Assembly (NCBI GenBank): GCA_036872755.1
Contig: JAVHNS010000010.1
Coordinates: 1,774,899-1,838,898, forward strand
Direction of reading: 5' to 3'
DNA length: 64,000 nt
Origin: Orbilia blumenaviensis
Lineage: Eukaryota; Ascomycota; Orbiliomycetes; Orbiliales; Orbiliaceae
Within the stretch, counting starts at the first letter, position 1. Every line of letters starts with the position of its first letter. Positions 23,501 through 34,024 of this stretch are shown here, piece after piece. Position numbers and translations under genes: made by a program. The notes under the pieces are model-generated. The model ran no database searches. It saw only the letters and a program-made list of their open reading frames with translations, and was not told where the DNA came from.

Positions 23501-25084
23501 CATGGCTTCAAGAGAGGGAGCGATGGAGCGGACGTAGAGACGGTGCGATTCGATCAGAAAGAGGTCTCCCCCATAGTACACACCGGTGCCGTCCTTGTTC
23601 CAGTGAAGCTTTCCAGCTTTGGAGCTATGGTCGGTAATCGCGTGACCGTATGCGTGCTGGGACAGCCATTCAGACATGGGGAAGCCGTTCGCTTCTTTGG
23701 TAATTGGCAGCAGCTGATCCAACTCTTCCTTCAAGGCATCGTTGAGAATTACAGCATCCTCCTCACCAACCATGGAGGCTAGTTCCCACGAGCGCCGTAG
23801 GACTAACAGCCTGGTACAGTAGCTCATCGCCGCAAACGTTTTGGTGCAGAAATCCGCAGTCTTCCACGTCCTGTTCTCAACACTCCATCCTTGGGTGGCC
23901 AGATAATTGAGAACTGGGTGGTCAAAACGCGAAATGATAGTAATCGGGATTGGTGTCTTCATGCATTCAATGATGACTTCCAATATATCCATTCTTAGAG
24001 CTTCCATATCAGGCTGGGAACCGGAAGTAGCAGCAAACTCCGATACCTGAAGGATCGCGCGCAGAATTCTCTCAACTTCGTCAGGGAAATCGACGCCACA
24101 CTTAAACGCCAATTCATCATTCAGCAGCAGCCGGCAGAAATAGACAACCATTCGAGTCATGGTGTTGAAGTAGTCATCCAAAGCCCCAACCGAGTATTCG
24201 CGGGTAAACGGGCGGCCGTCGTCTTCATCGTTTGGGGACTTGAGTTTACAAAGGAATTGGATGGCCGTTTGGTCGATATACGGGAGACTAGACTGCAGGA
24301 GGTGCCTAGTAGCATTCTGAATGACATCAATTTGGGGGCTCCGGTCGACATCCAAACGAGGGAGGGCGCAGACGGCTACGATAGACTCCTGAGATCCACC
24401 ACAGAACTCCAGCCAACCTGTTCGTTGCAGCCACGGAACCGGGGTACTCAGCTCTTCTGCACCGTCGGAAACATTGAGCCTCTCGTCCAGCATCTCTTGT
24501 ACAAATCTGGCTTCGTTGCTGGCCACCGGTCCTGTTTCCTGGAGCTGAACCTTGAACAAACTTTTATTGCGGGCAGGAAGGAAGGTTTGGCAGCTAATCT
24601 TGTCTTTATCGAGGAGTTTCGGGTGGCTACGCTGACCAACAGGGCGAATATCTGCAGGGCACCGGCCTCTGTGACTTGATATCGAATCCTTGGTGCTGTA
24701 GACTCTAGAGCAGAGGTGACACTGCCAGCCAAGACTAACGGCCAAGTAGGGAATCTCGGTGATACTTTTAGTTTTGATAGCATCCGAAAATGCTACTATA
24801 TTCTCCTCTGAAGATAGGTACCCAGTCAGGGACCGAATAACAGCCTCCGCCTGATTATTAACCGTGCGGCGCTTTATCTGGTGATCCTTGTTTCCAACTA
24901 GGTGGTTGACAATGGTCTTGGCCAAGACGACGTATTTACACTCTCTACAGATTGCTACTTTCAATGCTGTGGAAATTTGGGGCGTAGTAAGCTTGCAAAC
25001 AGCGAAGTTGAGTGGTCTTATCTCCTCAAACTTGGCTGTTACATCCTCGAAGGTTACGCTACCAAGTCTAACGCGGCTCGCCAT
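20501..25084 (-). CDS. zinc-finger / tyrosine-recombinase-like / RecQ-type helicase fusion protein (subtelomeric)
   Basis: Two exons, 25084-21224 and 21151-20501, with a 72 nt intron (AAG|GTAAAT ... TTTAG|GCC); 1503 aa from ATG 25084, as the frame upstream has only a TTG. N-terminus: two zinc-binding units, C46/C49/H61/H68 and C122/C125/H138/C142, like the OrsD (PF12013) region of fungal subtelomeric helicase proteins. Middle (about 560-820): tyrosine-recombinase-like core with AGEPARGTEL (R626), a possible strand lysine K660, SSYRQIMAGI (R745), FGHGRR (H780) and NRYG (Y789). C-terminal half: RecQ-type SF2 helicase with CAAGKTT (K965), DEIH (1070-1073), SAT (1101-1103), motif V FGPGVD, motif VI QQSSRAGRDG (1247-1256), then the RecQ zinc module CRRW..C..CDNC (1298-1327) and a second Cys/His tail (CAYC..H..C, CVECGIPKGIC). 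All catalytic positions look intact. Likely a mobile or telomere-linked gene product that cuts and unwinds DNA in the nucleus. Confidence 0.85.
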
Positions 25085-26202
25085 GATGGACCGTAGGCCA
25101 GCTTTGGGGCAAACTTGGGGCAAACTTGGGGCAAACTTGCAACCTTGGGTAGGTGTCGGGGTGGTGGTATTGAAAAACCGCTTGCAGGAGCTATTTCGGG
25201 CTAAGAAGCGAGACTAGGCTACGATTAGAGATTTACCATTAGCGTCTGGGGTGCATCTCAGGGATCTACAAGCGAAAGGGGAAAAACCTAGTGAAAGAGG
25301 AGCGGGAGCTGTGAAGTATTCGGGAGGAATTAGGGGTGCAGTGCGGGCTTAAGCGGGAGGTATCAGGGTATGATGCGGGCGAAGTTGATGAGCGTGAAGT
25401 TAGTGTGAATGAAGTTGGGGCGTGAAGCTGGTGCGGGTGAAGTTGGTGATTCTACAACGGCTGTTAGACGTGTTTTACAGTCACATATATATCCACACCC
25501 ACATGAGAGTGCAGTAGCTGGAATAGATTTTATATTGCATATTCGACTTACAATGAGATCTAGTTCAATGGTTTAAATGTCTGTTTGTCTATCAAGGTAG
25601 TTCGCGGTTGATTGGGGTGGGCTTGTGATGGAGTTCGGGATGTTACGGGTTTGATGTAGAAGAAGAAGTTGACTGATGTCAGGAAAGCACTATATTTTAT
25701 TATACATGTAGAAACGACCTATTGTGATATGTACATATTTGAATAAAAAGGGAAAGAAAAAAAAAAAAAAAAAATATACATCCCGTGGATTAGGGCTTGA
25801 TCCCCTCAGAGCGTAGAATCGATGAATGTAATATACCAGTCACGCTCTGAATAGATTACTTCTGTGTTGTCTGCAAAGTACAACGTTGTGGTATTTTTCC
25901 CTCAACACAAACAGTCACAGCCCGGTATGGGGTGGTCTCGTTGTATAGAGTTAGGGACTGAGGCATCAGTAATACGTGTATGTACACGACCAGACAATCA
26001 ATATTACATATCCATACCGACATCACCACCATCATCTCATGTCAGAGCTATAACCACCATCCTACCTCCCATATTTTCCATCACAGTACCTTTGACAAAC
26101 CAGTTTGTATGTTACCCCCGCGTTCGATTCGACTACGGATGTAGATTAGTATTAACTATCGTAGCCCCTAGTAGGAATTAGGAATTGAGAATTCAAGGCA
26201 AA
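25085..26202. promoter_or_regulatory. divergent intergenic region between helicase and pseudo-paralogue
   Basis: About 1.1 kb shared upstream region of two head-to-head genes. It holds a 13-bp triple repeat next to the helicase ATG (25105-25140), GAAGTTGG words (25386-25450), a run of A near 25757-25775 and no supported ORF. Joint expression is an inference from the layout. Confidence 0.5.
25105..25140. repeat. GGGGCAAACTT triple repeat
   Basis: Three tandem copies of TTGGGGCAAAC directly upstream of the helicase start codon. A diverged match, GGGGCAGACTTGG, occurs at about 38718 in the decayed region. Confidence 0.8.
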
Positions 26203-29200
26203 ATGCCACCAAACTGCACCACCTGCAATGTGACCTTTCCTAGCGCGGCCTTCAAGAAGAAGCACGACCGGGAGACCCATGAAAACGAAATAAATGTCAC
26301 CTTTAAGGACAAAGTAGTCCGCAGGGTCTACCGCCAGAATGGAGTCTTTTCGTGCAGCTGCTCCTACAACCATATCAACTCCAATAACTTCAGGATGCAC
26401 GGCCAGGTGCACAATGCTCCGACTGAAGCAGCATTGTCAACCGCTGGAACCCCAGCATCTACAACTCCCACCATTGTAGCCCCGGTGGCCCCCGCTTCAG
26501 CACCCACTATGAAACCAGTTCCCATCGTAGCTCCATCTCCAACTGAAGGAAGAGAAAAGGGAGCCGTCGGGGAAGCTTCTGGAATCGCTGCTGGCTCTTC
26601 AGCCCTGAAGCGTGCGTACCCCGGCCCCGGTGAATCAGCCTTACAAGAGACCTTGGAAGACATCCCGGTTATACGCCAACCTGCAGACCCAGCCAGTATT
26701 CCAGCCTGTCTTCCTTTAGACCCACCGCCCCCATCATCTCCCCAAATACCACCCGAGGAGCCCAGATCTCCTGTCAAACCGTTATCGCCCCAGCCTGCTG
26801 TTGCTCCACCTTTGTCGCCGAAAATACCAACCGAAGGACCCCAGCCTGCTCTTCCAGCGCCCCCAGTATTCCCGGAACCTCTCACCGAGGAAGAATCAGA
26901 AACGAAGAGGCGAAGAATAGGCGACGTAGTGGCTACGGATGTTGATGTTAACGTTGATGTTAACGTTGATGTTAGCGTTGGTGTTGATATTGATGTTGTT
27001 GATGTTGATGTTGAAAAGATTAGCGCTGCAGCTGCAACTATCACGCGGGAGTCCGTCCTAAATGTGTCCGCGAGTGCCACAGCTACAAAACCAACCCCAG
27101 CAAAAGCCCACAAAACCTACAATATAAATCCGTTGTTCTTGCCCCCCATCTGGACGGCTTGGCCCGGATATGGCGACCCAGCATTTATCACTCGGATGGC
27201 AGGAATGACAGCCATAGAATGTCCTGGGGACCCTGAAGTGTTTGGTTTCGTTCGAGAAACAGCAACCAGGATGATTCGGGAGGCGATTACCTTTATAAAC
27301 AACCAGGCTCCGGAGATGTTTGGGAGGAAGCTGCTGACGTCTGTCGGCGCTATTTCCGAGGAGAAATTCACTGTGGCCAATCCAGCTGAGGTTGAGACCT
27401 TGTTCGTGCGATACATACTATTTCTGCTGAGGATCTGTAGCGATGACATCCCCTTGGAGGACTTCAACAGGTGCCGGATGGAGACTTCTCATCACATGTG
27501 GCAGGTCCGTAACGTGCTGGTTGGTGTCATAAAGGCCAATTTTTCCGAAAAGCAGTATATGCAGTACGTGGGAGTATTTGCGGGTTGTGGTCTGAACAGT
27601 CATGTGGTTAAGATAGAAGACTACCAAAGTAGCGGCATTCTCAACTTCGTAACCCTTCTAGCGTGGAGGGATGGTCGATTTGTCACCGGCTGGGAGATGT
27701 ATGAGCTACTGCAGAAAGTAGATTCCATGTCCAGAACGGTTATGGGTGGGTTGACGTTGTTAGACTATAGTGTCGAGGTTGCAGCTGGGACTGCTCCAAT
27801 CTTGACCGGGAAGCCGGACCCAGCGCGCGAATTCCAGGCCTATGAACTACTATCCGTGGACGGCTCCTTCGGGGTATCCGGGCTAAGTCGTTCTCTCCAT
27901 CTGATGGAATTGGTGGGCTATGGTTGTACAAGTGCGGATAAACCAACTGATTTCAGCACCTCCACCTCCAGAACCTTCATCACTATGGGAGACCTCAGGA
28001 AAGTTGTTCTGGTTTCGCTGGCGGACATAGAGGAGAAGCTACGTTCGATGTCTTTTGGGGTTGAGCTTGCGATGGATCTTTCTGCTGTCCAGGACGACAT
28101 CAGCAATTCTAACCATGGGTATTCCTTTGCGCAAGATGAGCGTAATGGCTTTGATAGAAGGTATCTACAAAGGGTGGTAAGGAGAGACCCAGCGCTGCTG
28201 GGGAAGGTTGTCGCTGGCAACGCCGTCAACGTTGATTTCTTCGATGCATATAGCAGTTACTACGGCCGCTGCCTGGAGCTAATCGCCACCGTCATCGCGA
28301 TCTGCTGTGGTGAAATCTTTGAGCCTGAAGACTGCGCTAGATTGATTGTTGAGAATGGTGGTGGCCATTCGCGGAATCTATATATCGTCGGCGGTCACAT
28401 GTACATGGCTTGGAGGGCAATCGGTAGCGATGTCATCCGAATCCAAATCCTCCCAAACGACCTCGCCGTCATGCTTTGCAGGGTCATTGTTTACGTTGTA
28501 CCATTCATGGAATGGATGAAGCAGACCGTGGCCGCGAAGTCACCCCTCGAGTGGGCGCATCCAATTCTCCCCCGGACTTTTTTTACCGTCAGCACCAGAG
28601 CCATACCAGGATCCTCCATCCGCACCATAGTTAGGGGCCAGCGGGCTATAAAAGTGGATTTGACACCTAAGTTGCTGCAGAATGCGGTGCTTAAGCTCAA
28701 GAATCAGTGTGGGGTAAATCCCAGGACATCTATTGTTCGGCGCCTCGAACTGCTCCCCAGCTCTCTGTCGCCAAGGCTACTAGCAGTCAATCAACAGAAC
28801 TTTGTAGATGCAAAGAAGGAAATGGTATGGTTGGATAATCTTATGACAAAGGAGATGATCCAGATGCATCCGGTCAAGTACCGGGACCACGAGAAGGATG
28901 ATATCAAGCGGAAATACCTTGATATCAGGCCCAGCATCGACCCCACAAGGAGACTACTCGCCGAATTTAAAGAAATTAACGATAGCTGCATCGAGAAAAG
29001 GACTAAGGCGGTTATATTTGTCCGTAGCGCTGCTATGGTTCAGATGATTATGGCCGTAGGCGACACCCCTGAACATCCATACCAAGTTGTAGATGCAGAG
29101 AAAGAGGCTGGCGTTCTCGAAAAGTGGATTGATGACCAACTCAACCACCTTCTCATCATTCCATTCAGCCAGTTCGACGCTTTGATGCCTATGAAAGGTG

Positions 29201-29907
29201 AAATCGGTTGGATCATGCATAGTGGTAGCTGTGGCGACATTTCCACTTTGCTATCACACTGCCAGCTGGCGGACTGCGGTGTTGTAATTTACATGCCCTA
29301 TGAGCCGACATTTAATAGCATCCCGAGCACCAAAGATGAAGCGGCTATGCAGCAACTGATCCAGGGGTGCAGGAAGAAGGCCTTATACTGGCACATGGGG
29401 CTCCCGGGTGGCGACTGCCACGAAGAGAAGTGTACCAAGTGTAACTACTGCAAGGCTAATGAGGAGTTTTCTGGTGTAAAGGCAGCCCTACGGTACATAG
29501 TCACAAACAAGTTCTGTGGGTTCTGCATCATCCATCGCTCTAGAGCTACCCACCATTCACGCATCAAGGATAACCAGTGTCCCTTCCTGAGTGATGCCGC
29601 CCTAGCGCCGTTGATGAAGGGTATTAGATTTCGAATTTCCTTCGTTCCCAGCTGCTGCAAAGTCTGTGGTCTCCCAGCTAGCTGGTGTCCTGATAAATGC
29701 CAGTACCAGGCCCTCCCATCACTGCTCTGCGCTACTGCCCTGACCGATGATGAACTGAAGAGGAATCTGGCAGCCCTCAAAATCGACCCTGGACGCAAGG
29801 TTGCGGAGTACCTTCTCGCTGGCGAAGAAAGGAACGGAATGGCGCTAGTTCTCCAGGCTTTGTTCAAGGGCGGCTGCTTTCAATTCCACGGTCCCCCTTT
29901 GAACTAG
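26203..29907 (+). CDS. catalytically degenerate paralogue of the recombinase-helicase protein
   Basis: Intronless, 1234 aa from ATG 26203 (the frame upstream opens only at a TTG). N-terminal zinc-binding units C5/C8/H21/H26 and C51/C53/H66/H70, a Pro/Ala-rich disordered stretch to about 230, and a VD/ND repeat (246-271). From about 620 it aligns by eye with the neighbouring helicase: SNSNHGYS against SDSSRGYS, the helix LELIATVIAICCGE against LFAIAALLTAGEPA, then NLYIVGGHMYMAWRA against NFFVIDGDVMLLSAY. The recombinase arginine block RGTEL is replaced by FEPEDCARL. The first helicase lobe, including Walker A and DEIH, is mostly absent; the second lobe is kept in ghost form (KAVIFVRSAAMVQMI = motif IV; HCQLADCG where motif VI should be). 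The tail keeps CTKCNYC, CGFC..HH..CPF and CCKVCGLPASWC. I infer a DNA- or protein-binding partner without enzyme activity. Confidence 0.75.
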   Translation: MPPNCTTCNVTFPSAAFKKKHDRETHENEINVTFKDKVVRRVYRQNGVFSCSCSYNHINSNNFRMHGQVHNAPTEAALSTAGTPASTTPTIVAPVAPASAPTMKPVPIVAPSPTEGREKGAVGEASGIAAGSSALKRAYPGPGESALQETLEDIPVIRQPADPASIPACLPLDPPPPSSPQIPPEEPRSPVKPLSPQPAVAPPLSPKIPTEGPQPALPAPPVFPEPLTEEESETKRRRIGDVVATDVDVNVDVNVDVSVGVDIDVVDVDVEKISAAAATITRESVLNVSASATATKPTPAKAHKTYNINPLFLPPIWTAWPGYGDPAFITRMAGMTAIECPGDPEVFGFVRETATRMIREAITFINNQAPEMFGRKLLTSVGAISEEKFTVANPAEVETLFVRYILFLLRICSDDIPLEDFNRCRMETSHHMWQVRNVLVGVIKANFSEKQYMQYVGVFAGCGLNSHVVKIEDYQSSGILNFVTLLAWRDGRFVTGWEMYELLQKVDSMSRTVMGGLTLLDYSVEVAAGTAPILTGKPDPAREFQAYELLSVDGSFGVSGLSRSLHLMELVGYGCTSADKPTDFSTSTSRTFITMGDLRKVVLVSLADIEEKLRSMSFGVELAMDLSAVQDDISNSNHGYSFAQDERNGFDRRYLQRVVRRDPALLGKVVAGNAVNVDFFDAYSSYYGRCLELIATVIAICCGEIFEPEDCARLIVENGGGHSRNLYIVGGHMYMAWRAIGSDVIRIQILPNDLAVMLCRVIVYVVPFMEWMKQTVAAKSPLEWAHPILPRTFFTVSTRAIPGSSIRTIVRGQRAIKVDLTPKLLQNAVLKLKNQCGVNPRTSIVRRLELLPSSLSPRLLAVNQQNFVDAKKEMVWLDNLMTKEMIQMHPVKYRDHEKDDIKRKYLDIRPSIDPTRRLLAEFKEINDSCIEKRTKAVIFVRSAAMVQMIMAVGDTPEHPYQVVDAEKEAGVLEKWIDDQLNHLLIIPFSQFDALMPMKGEIGWIMHSGSCGDISTLLSHCQLADCGVVIYMPYEPTFNSIPSTKDEAAMQQLIQGCRKKALYWHMGLPGGDCHEEKCTKCNYCKANEEFSGVKAALRYIVTNKFCGFCIIHRSRATHHSRIKDNQCPFLSDAALAPLMKGIRFRISFVPSCCKVCGLPASWCPDKCQYQALPSLLCATALTDDELKRNLAALKIDPGRKVAEYLLAGEERNGMALVLQALFKGGCFQFHGPPLN

Positions 29908-30380
29908 TGTATTTACTTTTCGCAGTTATCTATTCCTATACATGACCTAACTACCTAGGTAACTAGTTAGGGGGCGAATTGAACGTTGTAATTTGCAATT
30001 TTACGTAGAGTTGCAAGGTGTTGCCTTAGCGTAGCTAAAGATAAGACGAAGTACAGGGCTGTAGCCTCGAGTATTACCAGATCCGTAGTTATTTCAGGCA
30101 CCCTTTAGTCATCGAGAGAGTTCCATACATAAGCGTACGCAGATAGATGTATTGAGGTAGACTTTGGTAGTGCATACACTTGTATTTGTTCTTTGCGATG
30201 CTTGTATGCGTCGATGGAAGCAATTTCTCCGACCTGTAACACCAAACATCCCCAGGCTTCCCGCATTGCATCGCGCAACCACCTTGCATCGAACACCCGA
30301 CCGGTTGAAACTGAAACAATATCCCAGAAAACATATGGATTCCCCCCGCTCCCGTAAATACCCCCTCTATTCTGTTGCAG
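29908..30380. other. intergenic / unresolved 5' part of next gene
   Basis: Short spacer after the pseudo-paralogue. A TTCTGTTGCAG acceptor-like end at 30380 precedes the coding frame of the next gene, so a 5' exon probably lies here, but no joined ATG could be made convincing. Confidence 0.4.
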
Positions 30381-31518
30381 GTCGAAGCTAACGTTGGTAC
30401 ATATGTAGCTGGAAAGCGGCCTCTCGAGGTTGACGTTAACAAAAAACCGGAGGATCCCCCATCGAAGCGTTTAACTGTCCCCAAATCCCCCCGTAAGTCT
30501 AACCATCTAGGTCCTAAACCCTCCCGAAATACTAGCTATTTAGGATTTCGACGGCTAATTCTAACCTTGAACAGAGACTCCTGCCGTGAATGCCTTCGAG
30601 ATGATTGTTAGCGACCCTCCGACCGTCTACGGCGCTGGTCCTTTCAGCCTCCATCGAAACAGGACCCCAGAACCACGCGATCCCATGCTGTTCACCTCTA
30701 GTCCAGTCCCCTTTTCGAGGTCTATTTCCCCCACCTCTTCACCGCCTGGCCATGTACAGGGGATAATCTCTATCGGCTCCAAGGCCCTTCCGATGAAGTT
30801 TCCGCTTAAAGGCAAAGGCAAAGGCAAAGGCAAAGCCGAAGCAGAAGCCGAAGTCGAAGTCGAAGTCGAAGCCGAAGTCGAAGTCGAAGCCCCGATTAAG
30901 GTTCCCTCCTCTAAGTTAGCCAACCTGTCTGTTCTCGGCGATACTTCCATTGAGGCTGGGCCCCAGTGCTGCACTTTCGAGGATGACGATGATAGAACCT
31001 GGTGCTTGACCCCAGTACACTCTATTGCCGGCTCAGTCCTCCCCTTTGAAGAGACCAGAAAGATCACTTCTGGCCAGTTCAGCAGCGAGATACTCTCCCC
31101 AACCACATCCGTCGGGATCATGGAGCTGCAGGACTTCCTGGATTTCATCGAAGGGACCGTCAGCCGCTGCATCGTCTGCCAGTTCTCGGAGCAAGACCAG
31201 CTAATCTACCACCACATTCAAGCCTGCCCTCAGGCTACCGGCTTGGGTACCATCATCTGGAGTTCCTACATCACCGAGAAGAAGAGTAGTCATCTGGATC
31301 AAGCTGTTTTTGCTATCGCTACCGTCTGCTACCTTGTAGCGCCAGCTTTCTTGCCTAAGATCGCCGTATTCCTCAGCGAAGAGATCCCAGCCGACTACCT
31401 CGACTTCAAGACCTGGTGCCAGCAGCCACACTATCTCTTTGGACTCAAAGCCCTCAAAGTACATGCCTTCTGTAATGCTATCAGATGCCTCCGGGAAACT
31501 GGGGATTTGTTTTTCTGA
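30381..31518 (+). CDS. short paralogue carrying only the Cys/His tail of the helicase family
   Basis: Two exons read, 30381-30492 and 30575-31518, joined by an 82 nt intron with clear signals (C|GTAAGT, TCTAAC branch, GAACAG|AG). At least 351 aa; the start is not resolved because no ATG opens the first exon, so an upstream exon is likely. Most of the protein is disordered (Pro/Ser-rich), with KGKGKGKGKAEAEAEVEVEV, a repeat echoing the VDVNVD tract of its neighbour. The C-terminal 130 residues hold FLDFIEGTVSRCIVCQF...HHIQACP, which matches the helicase tail (IVSFITAAQTNCAYC..H..DCP) and the pseudo-paralogue tail, then SSHLDQA and ADYLDFKTWC. It follows the pseudo-paralogue on the same strand. 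A broken copy lies at 37753. Role unknown; tail-mediated assembly with the two larger proteins is a guess. Confidence 0.65.
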
Positions 31519-31660
31519 GTTTAGCAGCTTTAGTATGAAGTTCCCACCGCATGAATTGATTCAAATTTGTCCACACACCTTGTTCCGTGGTTTATGTTTC
31601 CCAGTAGTGCCCATTACCGTAGTGTACAGTAATTTATCGACATAATAGGCCGCGGTGGGG

Positions 31661-31680
31661 CTGTAGTTTCAAAACTACAG
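31661..31680. repeat. near-perfect palindrome CTGTAGTTT-CA-AAACTACAG
   Basis: Nine-bp perfect arms around a CA spacer. Flanks GCGGTGGGG (left) and CGCTATTGG (right) resemble those of the 17377 palindrome. It lies 143 bp after the stop of the 30381-31518 gene. Confidence 0.8.
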
Positions 31681-33299
31681 CGCTATTGGGTAGTATATTT
31701 CGGGCTGTTGGCAGGGACAACCACGTTGATCGTCGGTTCCAGCTTTCCAAAGCTTGAAGTCCTATAATTCAACTATAATATCGGTCAGTATAAGGCCTTT
31801 CCGACCGGATAATATCCTGATATCCAGGTTGTACATGTCGTCTAGCACCTTGAGCCCTTCATAGTTTTATACTTGCGATCGAATATCTGTACCGCTTTCA
31901 TGGTTACGTTCCGAATATACCCAGCGGACTTAAAGTAAACTACAGCAAACCATATAGTAACCACCCAGGCCTACGCCAAATACGCATCGGGAGGTCTCAT
32001 AGTATACGAAGCTTCCGCAGCAATGTAGTATTAAGGAATGGCAAACCGGAAATATCGTCCGAGCAGCATGGGAGAGTCTCGACTACCTAGCTTGTTGTTG
32101 GGGCGGGGTATAAGGAGAATATAAGGAAAATATAGGTAGAATATAGGGAGGACTCAGGTCAGTATGCAAATTCATGCGTTAATAGCAAGGCCGTACATTC
32201 GGTAGATAGAAACGGTATATCTGGAGGATTTTCTGCGGTTTAGAGTTCTCTCGCGACTCACGTAAAGCTCAAGTTTGGGACCTTTCAAGTCACTGTCCAG
32301 GCTTACCAAAACCCTGAACGGTATAGTATATCGTATATTGAAAGCCGGGGCGGAGTTTGGGGAATTGAAAGCTGGGGGAGGGTATGGGGAGCATATGGAC
32401 AAGTTAGCGTTACGGCTATACTTGTAATACGGTCTGGTATACTACCTACTGCTGCTTCAGGGCCGTGTCGGTACGGAGTAAGGGGTTCTGTCCTTGACTT
32501 AAGCTCCCATATATTCTATTCCCTGCGAATCGGCAATACGCATCACCCAGAAGCGTTGGCGGGATAGTGGCCTAAGGATCCAATGGATTGAAGTTCAGTT
32601 AACGTTCTCGAGACTTTACCGATACCGATACTCAACATATCTGGATGGATAAAGAGCTTTCAAAACTATGATCTAATCAATCTTGCCAAGAATCTGAACG
32701 AACATGCCTTTGGATCTTCGTACTATGGTAGCTAGGGGTAGAGAACCGAAGGCGGGTTATAGTTAACTCGCTGAAATAAGATAGACGGTGGTTGAAACCT
32801 GCTAGCCTCATTGAGTGTTAAAGAACTTTATCTTTTCGGGGGCTGCAAATAGTATTCCGCAAAGAGAATAGGCGTGAACATCTGCCCCAAGAAATAGGAT
32901 AAATATGAGCAGTTCGGCGTGTATAGGAGTCCTTCGGTAGGTATGATTCACTACTAAAAAGCCCGTTAGAGAGAGTGTCATCAAAACGTGTATGAATAAG
33001 CTTCTTTTGAGAGACTCAATTGATTGGCAATACCGTGCAAGGTATCATCAGTCTTCTATCGTAGGTTAAAATTGAATGGCATGTACATGTGTTATTCGAA
33101 CAAGGCGAGGGCAATTCTCCTAAGAATCAGTATCGTAATATGTATATAGTATGGTAGTATTCGTGGCAGACGGTTTATTTCAAATGGCAAGGCCTCCGGA
33201 GCTGTTAATGAGGTAAGAAAGTGTAGGGTGTGGCTAGGGATATCGGGTGGTGATAGGTATTCCCGACGGCTCTGTTGAAGATCAGGAGGGACTGGTCTC

Positions 33300-33900
33300 A
33301 TAAACCAGCCTCAACGGTTCGATGGAGAGGGCTGTATGGCTACCGGGCTGATTTTGCGTGCGGGACCACCCTAAGATCGATTACCCGTTTCAGATGATCG
33401 TCTGCCAGCCAGCCATGTGTTAAGCTGGCTGGATAGCTGATCCGGAAGCTGGTAGTGGGTAGTCGAGTACAGCAGCTGGTTCGAAGGCTACTAATTAGTT
33501 TTTTCACGGACTACTGGCTACCTAGGTAGTTTATAGGCTGATAAGGGGCATGTAGGTAGGTAGCTGGCTCGCGGACTACCAGCGGATACGTAGGCTGGTA
33601 GCCGGCGGGTTAGTATAGTACCTTGTTCACGGATTACTAGCTCGCTTATAGGCTTGTAGTAATATGTAAGTATGCCAGAAGCTGATTTGTAGGCGGGTAG
33701 CTGATACACAGGTTTGCAGCTAATTCAGTTGAACATAGAAAAGTCGGTTTATCGTTTGGGCTGAGCGTAACGCGGTTTGCAATTTGGTACTGATTAGAAG
33801 CTGGTGTTATGAGCAGAGGATTTACTGCCTAAAGTTTGACTCTTAAGCTAGCGGCAGCTATGTCGGTGTGCGGTGGTAGACGCCGTCTCTGATGTAATAG
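33300..33900 (-). repeat. dispersed subtelomeric repeat, reverse copy
   Basis: Read on the minus strand it contains GAACCAGCTGCTG, CATCTGAAACGGGTAA, CCCGCACGCAAAATC and CTACCACCGCACACCGA. These match the forward copies at 43070-44280 and 51980-52450 (ATCTGAAATGGGTAA, CTGCACGCAAAACC, TACCGCCGCATATCCACC). Diverged, with GxGAACCAGCTxCC sub-repeats. Confidence 0.65.
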
Positions 33901-34024
33901 ATATTATTAGATATATATATATCCCTATACCTCTGTACATGTGGTGTTGGTGTTGGAATTTCCTTTTTGGGAAGTTTGTTTATCAGCACCATCACGACCC
34001 CCTACATAAAATTATCAATCATTT

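Noticed and set aside
26364..27113. 249-codon minus-strand frame inside the pseudo-paralogue gene
   Set aside because: Mirror of the Pro/Ala/Val-rich coding strand; the + strand frame has domain support over its full length.
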